Below, one piece after another: positions 8,934-13,963 of a DNA stretch of 13,963 nt. Origin of the DNA: an uncultured Pelagibacteraceae bacterium (lineage in GTDB: Bacteria > Pseudomonadota > Alphaproteobacteria > Pelagibacterales > Pelagibacteraceae); NCBI GenBank assembly GCA_913052435.1, contig CAJXDV010000018.1, positions 1-13,963 on the forward strand, read 5' to 3'. Under the pieces are notes generated by a model, which worked only from the letters and a program-made list of their open reading frames with translations, searched no databases and had not been told where the DNA came from. The translations under genes were made by a program, and so were the position numbers. Position 1 is the first letter of the stretch; each line of letters starts with the position of its first letter.

Positions 8934-10589
8934 TTAATATTTTGTGGCTAAAATTGGTCCAATTTTTTCTATTATTTGTCCTGTTATCCAAACAGTTGTC
9001 CAACCTGCCGTGTTTCTCCAATTGCCCTTGTATGGAGCACGTCCATCTCTGTATGTATATATAAATTCTTTATTTGGTTTTGGTTCATCAAGCATAACAA
9101 TTAATACAAATTTTGGATTTGATGTTGGAAATACAGATACAAATGTATTTATTTTTTTCTTTGAATATTTGCCTTTTTCTGGTTGATCGGCAGTGCCTGT
9201 TTTGCCTCCTATTTGATATCCATTAACATTAGCAAATCCTGCTGTTCCTTCTTCAGTTGAAACTATTTTTCTTAATATAGGATTAATTTTTTTAGATAAA
9301 TTTTTTTCAAGTATTCTTTTTTTTTTCAGTTTGTTTTCTTTATAGATCAAAGTTGGATTTATTTCAAAACCTCCGTTTGTAATTATAGAATAGCCTTTTG
9401 CTAACTGAAGTAATGTAGTTGCTATACCATGTCCAAAAGCTACTGTTGCTAGCTTGCACTTTCCCCATCTGCCTAATTGCGTTTCGCCTATCTCTTCAAT
9501 ATCAAAATTTATATTAGTTAATATACCTATTGATTTTAAAAATTTATCGTAATTTTCAATACCAACTTTTTCAGCGATTCTTACAGATCCAATATTTCCA
9601 GATCTAATCAAAATTTCTTCAGCGGTTAAATCAGAAGGAATTTTATTATCATATTCTGATATAAGATTTCCGGCACAGGTAATTCTTTTTTTTAAATTTT
9701 TAAATTCAGTAAGAGGTTCAATGACATTATAATTAAGACCGGCAGCAATTGTAAAAGTTTTAAATACTGACCCAAATTCATAAACTCCCTTAGTAGCTCT
9801 ATTTATAAATCTTAAATCATTAATTTCTTCTCTTTTATTTAAATTATAGTCAGGAAGAGAGATCATGGACAAAATATTTCCATTATTGATATTCATTAAT
9901 ATTGCGGCACTTCCAATATTTTGGAATATATTTTTTGATTTAATTAATTCTTCTCTAATTAAATATTGAAGATCAGTATCGAGAGTGAGCTTTAAAGGTT
10001 TTTTAGATACTCTCAATTCATAATCGAATGTTTTCTCTAATCCAGAAATACCATTATTATCATTATCAATTTGACCTAAAACATGGCTGAATAATTCTTC
10101 ATTAGGATAAACTCTGGCAATGTTTTCCTCTTGTATAAATGATTTATCTCCTAGCAATAATATTTTTTCTAATTTTTCTTGCGAAATTTTTTTTTTAACA
10201 TAAAAAAATTTTTTTTCATACATTTGTTTTTTGAAATTTTTTTCTGGAAATAATAATTTTAAATTAATCAATAATTTTTGTTTATCAATTACTAAATTTG
10301 GATTAATACCAATATTTGTTACCTGCACACTTTTTGCTAAAATATTTTCATTCTTGTCTAATATGCTAGATCTAAAATTATCTTTTTTAAACAATTTTAT
10401 TATTTGGGGTTTTTTTTCTAAACTTAATAAAATTACTTTAGATGAAAAAATAATTGCAATTACAAAAAACAAAAAAAATATAAATGCTATCCTTTCAAAT
10501 GAAATTTTGAGATTGGATTTGTTTTCATCATAAGAAAATTCTGAATTATATTCGTCTGTTATGATTTTTTTACTGTTTGTTTCGCTCAT
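8934..10589 (-). CDS. ftsI: Septal peptidoglycan transpeptidase FtsI (PBP3)
   Basis: FtsI is the class B penicillin-binding protein that crosslinks septal peptidoglycan in the periplasm as partner of FtsW. It has a cytoplasmic tail (1-32), one membrane anchor (about 33-56), a non-catalytic domain (about 60-200) including RVYPNEELFSHVLG (159-172), and a transpeptidase domain (about 220-540). The three active-site motifs are complete: SVFK with nucleophile Ser274 (274-277), SGN (330-332) and KTGT (463-466). EFGSVFK is the usual context of the nucleophile in division PBPs. The 551-residue length is ordinary for alphaproteobacteria, and no PASTA domain is present. The ATG lies inside ftsL with a 20-nt overlap, the longest in the operon. 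The chosen start places the membrane segment at a normal distance. Position after ftsL and before murE is canonical. Confidence 0.96.
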   Translation of the reverse strand: MSETNSKKIITDEYNSEFSYDENKSNLKISFERIAFIFFLFFVIAIIFSSKVILLSLEKKPQIIKLFKKDNFRSSILDKNENILAKSVQVTNIGINPNLVIDKQKLLINLKLLFPEKNFKKQMYEKKFFYVKKKISQEKLEKILLLGDKSFIQEENIARVYPNEELFSHVLGQIDNDNNGISGLEKTFDYELRVSKKPLKLTLDTDLQYLIREELIKSKNIFQNIGSAAILMNINNGNILSMISLPDYNLNKREEINDLRFINRATKGVYEFGSVFKTFTIAAGLNYNVIEPLTEFKNLKKRITCAGNLISEYDNKIPSDLTAEEILIRSGNIGSVRIAEKVGIENYDKFLKSIGILTNINFDIEEIGETQLGRWGKCKLATVAFGHGIATTLLQLAKGYSIITNGGFEINPTLIYKENKLKKKRILEKNLSKKINPILRKIVSTEEGTAGFANVNGYQIGGKTGTADQPEKGKYSKKKINTFVSVFPTSNPKFVLIVMLDEPKPNKEFIYTYRDGRAPYKGNWRNTAGWTTVWITGQIIEKIGPILATKY

Positions 10590-10884
10590 TATTAGCTATT
10601 TTTCCAATTTCTATTTGGTCATTCTTTATCTTCATCCAATTTAAATTTTCAATATCATTCTGAATAAGTTCACTATCAAAATACAATTTTTGATATTCCA
10701 TTAATTTTTTCGGCGAGGTTAGATAATTAAAATCGAGTAAAACTAATTCGTATTTATCTTCTAATACTCTTATATTTTCTTTAATTTCAAATATTTCTTT
10801 ATCAAGTTTTTTAGTTGAATTCTTTGTGATCGTAGTTGCGACAATCAAAAATATTACCGGAATAAAAAATAAAAACTTTTTCAT
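10570..10884 (-). CDS. ftsL: Cell division protein FtsL
   Basis: FtsL is a small bitopic divisome protein that forms a complex with FtsB and FtsQ and helps activate FtsW-FtsI. Sequence conservation in the family is low, so the call rests on form and place: 104 residues, an N-terminal membrane segment (about 4-20), a charged heptad-like stretch that probably forms a coiled coil (about 25-50), then the segment DFNYLTSPKKLMEYQ (51-65), which resembles the conserved YL-x-x-P-x-x-L-E region of FtsL proteins. The gene lies between rsmH and ftsI as in nearly all dcw clusters. Its ATG overlaps the rsmH stop (ATGA, 4 nt), and its end overlaps ftsI by 20 nt. FtsB could look similar, but its gene is usually elsewhere. 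Confidence 0.88.
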   Translation of the reverse strand: MKKFLFFIPVIFLIVATTITKNSTKKLDKEIFEIKENIRVLEDKYELVLLDFNYLTSPKKLMEYQKLYFDSELIQNDIENLNWMKIKNDQIEIGKIANNERNKQ

Positions 10885-11885
10885 TTATCAAATTGTAAAT
10901 TTTCAATATCTATTAAATACTTAAACTTTTGTTTAAATTCTTCAAAATTGCTCTCATTGCTTATTTTGGTTGCAAATCTTAGTTTGGCAGATCTTGAAGG
11001 CGGATTTATTTTTTGTTCTTTTAAATTGGGAGTTATAGGTTTATTATTTTGTAATTTAAAACATCTGATATTATTGTCTTTATTAGGAACATATCTTGAT
11101 GGATTCTTAATTTCTGAATAATTTCTAAAAAAAAATTTAACAATTCTATCTTCCAAAGAATGAAATGTAACAACCGCTATAACTCCTCCTATAGGAAGCA
11201 GATAGAAAGCATTTATTAATCCATTGATTAATTCGCTTATTTCTTTGTTAACAAATATTCTGAGTGCTTGAAAAACCTTTGTAGAGTTATCTATTTTTGA
11301 ATTTTTAAACCTTTTAATACTATTAATTATTTTTGTTAGATCTTCAGTATTAATTATTTTTCTTTTTCTTATTTCTATAATTTTTCTTACGATTTTCTTT
11401 GAATATTTTTCATCACCAAAAAATTTAAAAATTTTAATTAAATTGTTCTCAGTCATATTAGAAATAACTTCGTGGCATGAAAAATCATTCAAACCCATTT
11501 TCATATTAAGTTTTCCTGTGCTTTTAAATGATAAACCTTTGTTCAAATCTTTAATTTGGTTAATTGAGTATCCTAAATCAAAAATTATAGCTTTAAGATC
11601 ACTTGATTTAATTTTAATATTATTTATTTGAGAAAATTTAATATTTTTAAAACAAAATCTTTTTTTGTATTTTTTTTCTAATTCTTTTGCATATAAATAG
11701 ACATCCTTGTCTCTATCTATAGCAATTACTTTATTATATTTTTTTTCTAATATTTTTTTTGAGTATCCCGCTTGACCAAAAGTACAGTCTATAAAAGTGC
11801 CACCATAAAGAGGGGAAATAATGCTAATTAATTCATTTAGCAAAACTGGAAAATGTTTGTTTTCCAATTTTATGGTGGCACTCAT
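10881..11885 (-). CDS. rsmH: 16S rRNA (cytosine(1402)-N(4))-methyltransferase RsmH (MraW)
   Basis: RsmH methylates N4 of C1402 in the decoding centre of 16S rRNA, using S-adenosylmethionine. The 334-residue length is normal. Motifs are HFPVLLNE (11-18), the SAM-binding DCTFGQAGYS (33-42), AIDRD (55-59), FDLGYS (102-107), TFHSLEDRIVK (240-250) and NPPSRSAKLR (294-303), the last two being strong family signatures. The usual LDMRMD segment reads LNMKMG (126-131), so both aspartates are changed; this may be a lineage trait. The ATG lies 18 nt after the ftsZ stop with no clear ribosome binding site, and the stop overlaps ftsL. rsmH normally follows mraZ directly; here ftsZ separates the two. Confidence 0.95.
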   Translation of the reverse strand: MSATIKLENKHFPVLLNELISIISPLYGGTFIDCTFGQAGYSKKILEKKYNKVIAIDRDKDVYLYAKELEKKYKKRFCFKNIKFSQINNIKIKSSDLKAIIFDLGYSINQIKDLNKGLSFKSTGKLNMKMGLNDFSCHEVISNMTENNLIKIFKFFGDEKYSKKIVRKIIEIRKRKIINTEDLTKIINSIKRFKNSKIDNSTKVFQALRIFVNKEISELINGLINAFYLLPIGGVIAVVTFHSLEDRIVKFFFRNYSEIKNPSRYVPNKDNNIRCFKLQNNKPITPNLKEQKINPPSRSAKLRFATKISNESNFEEFKQKFKYLIDIENLQFDK

Positions 11886-11903
11886 TTATTTTTTCGAAGC
11901 ACA

Positions 11904-13364
11904 TTAATTTTTCTGTCTTCTCAAAAATGCTGGAATTTCTAATTCATCCTCTTCTTCTTTATTATTTTCCGTATCTAATGAAGAAAAAGAGTCCTCACTA
12001 TTTTCAGTGTTTTCTGAATTAAATAATTCGGGAGCTTCTTCCTCGTTAAAATCAAAATTTTCTAATCCATTTGAAGTAGAAGATTTTATTTCATTATCTT
12101 GTTTTTCGTCCAAGACATTGATTTCATTTTCAATATTTTGACTTTGAGGCTCTATTTCTTCATTAAAAGTCGTAGAAGAATTTGACACTTCCATATCATT
12201 AACCTGTGAAGTTTCCAGACTTTCAGTCTTAACTTCTTCCTCAAGTTTAAGGGCATTTGCACCATTTGTAATTATTGAATTATGTGGATTTGAAAAACTA
12301 AACGATTGAATAGAACCAGTATTAGAAAAATCAGAATATCCTGGGTTTCTGTTCTGTATTCTGTGAACCATATTAATTACTGATTTAGGTTCTGGTTGTT
12401 GACCATCAAGTGATGTTGCAACAATTGATACTCTCATTACTCCATCTAGATTTTCATCAGTAATTGCTCCTATTATTAATTCTGCCTCAGGATCAACTTC
12501 GGCTCTAACTTTATTAACAGCTTCATCAACTTCAAAAAGTTTTAGATCTTTTCCTCCAGTAATATTAACAAGCAATCCTTTTGCGCCTTTTAAAGTATAG
12601 TCATCTATTAATGGATTATTAATTGCCATCTCGGCTGCCTTAATAGCTCTCCCTTCTCCTTCGGCTTGACCTGTTCCCATCATAGCTTTGCCCATTGAAC
12701 TCATTACAGTTTCAACATCTGCAAAATCTAAATTGATTAAACCCGGTCTTACCATCAGATCAGTAATACTTTGAATTCCATGCAGCAATACATCATTTGA
12801 TAATTCAAATGATTCTTCAAATGTAGTTTGCTCACTTGCAATCTTAAATAAATTTTGATTAGGAACTACAATAATTGTATCAACATGTTTTCTTAATTCT
12901 TCTAAACCCTCTTGAGCTTTTTTCATTCTTGACGGACCTTCATATAAAAATGGAAGTGTAACGACTCCAACAGTCAAAATATTTAATTCTTTAGCGGCAC
13001 GAGCAATAACATGAGCGGCTCCAGTTCCAGTTCCGCCTCCCATTCCAGCGGTAATAAATACCATATTCGCACCTTGTAAAACATTTATGATGTCATTTAA
13101 TGATTCATCGGCTGCAGCTTCGCCTATATCAAATTTTGCACCAGCACCTAAACCTTTTGTAAGATTTAAACCTATTTGAATTTTTGCTTGCGCTTTACTT
13201 ATTCTTAAATCTTGTGCATCTGTATTGACTGCAATAAATTCAACTCCATGTAAACCAGAATTTATCATTCCGTTTATTGCATTTCCACCTGCTCCTCCAA
13301 GACCAAGAACCAATATTCTTGGTTTCAACTCTTTTATATCCGGTGCTTTAAAGTTAATCGTCAT
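11904..13364 (-). CDS. ftsZ: Cell division GTPase FtsZ
   Basis: FtsZ is the tubulin homologue that polymerises with GTP into the cytoplasmic ring at the division site. The 486 residues comprise a short N-terminal extension (1-14), the GTPase domain (15 to about 205), the second globular domain (to about 322), a long acidic serine/asparagine-rich linker (about 323-471) and the terminal peptide [12 protein letters not shown] (475-486), typical of alphaproteobacteria, which binds FtsA and other partners. Motifs are [10 protein letters not shown] (20-29), VNTDAQ (46-51), the tubulin signature GGGTGTGA (109-116) and the T7 loop [11 protein letters not shown] (211-221) with aspartates 213 and 216. 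It is visibly less lysine-rich than the Mur proteins, as expected for a conserved protein. Its place between mraZ and rsmH is unusual: ftsZ normally ends the dcw cluster after ftsA. A strong ribosome binding site precedes the ATG. Confidence 0.98.
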   Translation of the reverse strand: MTINFKAPDIKELKPRILVLGLGGAGGNAINGMINSGLHGVEFIAVNTDAQDLRISKAQAKIQIGLNLTKGLGAGAKFDIGEAAADESLNDIINVLQGANMVFITAGMGGGTGTGAAHVIARAAKELNILTVGVVTLPFLYEGPSRMKKAQEGLEELRKHVDTIIVVPNQNLFKIASEQTTFEESFELSNDVLLHGIQSITDLMVRPGLINLDFADVETVMSSMGKAMMGTGQAEGEGRAIKAAEMAINNPLIDDYTLKGAKGLLVNITGGKDLKLFEVDEAVNKVRAEVDPEAELIIGAITDENLDGVMRVSIVATSLDGQQPEPKSVINMVHRIQNRNPGYSDFSNTGSIQSFSFSNPHNSIITNGANALKLEEEVKTESLETSQVNDMEVSNSSTTFNEEIEPQSQNIENEINVLDEKQDNEIKSSTSNGLENFDFNEEEAPELFNSENTENSEDSFSSLDTENNKEEEDELEIPAFLRRQKN

Positions 13365-13367
13365 TTA

Positions 13368-13375
13368 TCCCCCTT
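13368..13375 (-). promoter_or_regulatory. Ribosome binding site of ftsZ
   Basis: On the minus strand AAGGGGGA lies between the mraZ stop and the ftsZ ATG, 3 nt before the ATG at its near end and 6 nt from the AAGGG core. It fills most of the 11-nt gap and is among the clearest Shine-Dalgarno sequences in the window. This fits a need for FtsZ at higher levels than the enzymes downstream. Confidence 0.7.
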
Positions 13376-13831
13376 TTAGTTATTAAATTGTTTTTCCCAT
13401 TTAAGGCTTGTTCTGTGAATATTTGATTTTTTTCTCGCATTTACCCTAAATTTTTCAAAATTTGATGTCTCCCATATTTGAAAAGTTTTTCCTTGTCCAA
13501 CAAACAACATGCTATTTTTTATTTTTGCATGTTTTAATAATTTCGAAGTAAGTAAAATTCTGCCCTCACTATCAAATTGTAAATTTATACTTTCAGATAA
13601 AATTGATGTTGCAAAATAATCTTTTTTCTCCTCAAAAGGATTTAAGGAATCTATTGCATTTGAGATTTTTTCAATTCTATCTTGTGGCCAAGCTTCTATG
13701 CATTGATTGTTGAAAGAAGGATAGCAAACAACGCCATTATAACCTAAGTTCGATAGATAAGATCTAAAAGAAGCTGGCACTGATACCCTTCCTTTTTTGT
13801 CCAGTTTGTTTTCGTAGACCGATAAAAACAT
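13376..13831 (-). CDS. mraZ: Transcriptional regulator MraZ
   Basis: MraZ is a DNA-binding protein with two SpoVT-AbrB-like half domains that forms ring-shaped oligomers. It controls the dcw operon, including its own gene, through short direct repeats near the promoter. The 151 residues show both half-domain signatures, DKKGRVSVPASFR (11-23) and DSEGRILL (87-94), each with the family D-x-x-G-R core. MLFVGQGKTFQIW (108-120) matches the conserved region after the second repeat. The ATG at 13831 puts the first motif at the usual distance from the N-terminus. No good ribosome binding site precedes it (AAGGG lies 15 nt away). A second ATG 7 nt upstream is out of frame. The basic C-terminal tail (about 130-151) differs from the acidic end of E. 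coli MraZ. The gene opens the operon, 11 nt ahead of ftsZ. Confidence 0.96.
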   Translation of the reverse strand: MFLSVYENKLDKKGRVSVPASFRSYLSNLGYNGVVCYPSFNNQCIEAWPQDRIEKISNAIDSLNPFEEKKDYFATSILSESINLQFDSEGRILLTSKLLKHAKIKNSMLFVGQGKTFQIWETSNFEKFRVNARKKSNIHRTSLKWEKQFNN

Positions 13832-13844
13832 AGTACATAAATAT

Positions 13845-13860
13845 AACCCTTATTTGGGTT
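13845..13860 (-). promoter_or_regulatory. Small stem-loop in the mraZ leader
   Basis: AACCC and GGGTT form a 5-bp inverted repeat around a 6-nt loop. If transcription starts near 13862, as the promoter suggests, the hairpin would stand at the very 5' end of the operon mRNA, about 14 nt before the mraZ start. It could protect the message or affect ribosome access, but it also overlaps the first TGGG repeat and may exist only because of that. The stem is short and unproven. Confidence 0.3.
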
Positions 13861-13879
13861 TTTATGGGATATTATGGGT
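13855..13879 (+). promoter_or_regulatory. Putative MraZ operator: three TGGGN repeats at 10-bp spacing
   Basis: On the plus strand TGGGT, TGGGA and TGGGT begin at 13855, 13865 and 13875, each separated by a 5-nt spacer. Known MraZ sites in E. coli and relatives are TGGGN direct repeats with 5-nt spacers just upstream of mraZ, so the match in unit, spacing, number and place is close. The repeats cover the -10 region and the start of the transcript, where bound MraZ would block RNA polymerase. They stand out as G-rich islands in AT-rich DNA. They read on the strand opposite to mraZ; I have not verified how that compares with characterised sites. Confidence 0.8.
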
Positions 13880-13897
13880 TTTATGAACATGCGTCAA
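13869..13897 (-). promoter_or_regulatory. Sigma-70-type promoter of the mraZ-ftsZ-mur operon
   Basis: On the minus strand a -35 box TTGACG (13897-13892, 5 of 6 consensus) is followed after 17 nt by TAATAT (13874-13869, 4 of 6). An alternative -10 is CATAAT (13876-13871, 5 of 6) with a shorter 15-nt spacer. Transcription would start near 13862, giving a leader of about 30 nt. It is the only promoter I identified, and it lies at the head of the gene block. No experimental start is known. Confidence 0.7.
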
Positions 13898-13905
13898 TAC
13901 ATATT

Positions 13906-13921
13906 ATTTTATTAATAAAAT
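13906..13921. repeat. 16-bp perfect AT palindrome upstream of the mraZ promoter
   Basis: ATTTTATTAATAAAAT reads the same on both strands and lies just upstream of the -35 box. It could be an AT-rich upstream promoter element, a weak terminator for a gene to the right (a T-rich run follows on the plus strand), or chance in such AT-rich DNA. The remaining bases to the right edge show no identifiable gene. Confidence 0.25.
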
Positions 13922-13963
13922 CTTATTTTTTAGAACAAATATGAAACTGTTTATTAATGATTT

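Noticed and set aside
13764..13838. Short minus-strand frame of 24 codons starting at an ATG 7 nt before the mraZ start.
   Set aside because: It overlaps mraZ out of frame, has no ribosome binding site and is likely chance, though an interfering upstream start cannot be excluded.
13941..13963. Possible start of a divergent plus-strand gene (ATGAAACTGTTT...) at the right edge.
   Set aside because: Only seven codons are visible and there is no clear ribosome binding site. Minus-strand frames at the edge are equally consistent with the tail of an upstream gene, so nothing can be called.
13904..13963. Minus-strand open frame entering from the right edge and stopping at 13904.
   Set aside because: Nineteen residues of low-complexity sequence with no recognisable family; chance is as likely as a real C-terminus.

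Overview
The window is the front and middle of a dcw (division and cell wall) gene cluster, all on the minus strand and read from right to left. It comes from a very AT-rich genome; about a quarter of the bases look like G or C, though I did not count them exactly. The proteins look alphaproteobacterial. FtsZ ends in the conserved tail IPAFLRRQ, FtsL is short with one membrane segment, and MurE carries the DNPR motif of meso-diaminopimelate ligases. Extreme AT content, lysine- and asparagine-rich proteins, overlapping genes and almost no intergenic DNA suggest a streamlined marine lineage such as SAR11 (Pelagibacterales) or a similar AT-rich group. This placement is an inference, since no rRNA or other marker is present.

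In transcription order the layout is: promoter and putative MraZ operator (about 13897 to 13855), mraZ, ftsZ, rsmH (mraW), ftsL, ftsI, a murE-murF fusion, mraY, murD, ftsW, murG, murC, and the first 40 codons of murB, which runs off the left edge. Gaps between genes are at most 18 nt and most junctions overlap, so the block is almost certainly one operon driven from the mraZ promoter. I see no RNA gene, mobile element, CRISPR array or internal terminator. The only non-coding stretch of any size is the 132 nt to the right of mraZ, which holds the promoter region.

The genes form one pathway. MurB and MurC to MurF build UDP-MurNAc-pentapeptide. MraY and MurG turn it into lipid I and lipid II. 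FtsW and FtsI polymerise and crosslink it at the septum, with FtsL as a divisome scaffold. FtsZ forms the cytoplasmic ring. RsmH modifies 16S rRNA, and MraZ probably represses the whole operon.

Three points depart from the textbook dcw cluster. ftsZ sits second, between mraZ and rsmH, instead of at the distal end after ftsQ and ftsA. murE and murF are one continuous 948-codon gene. The mraZ promoter overlaps three TGGG repeats spaced exactly 10 bp apart, a good candidate MraZ autoregulatory site. I found no evidence of an entirely undescribed system.
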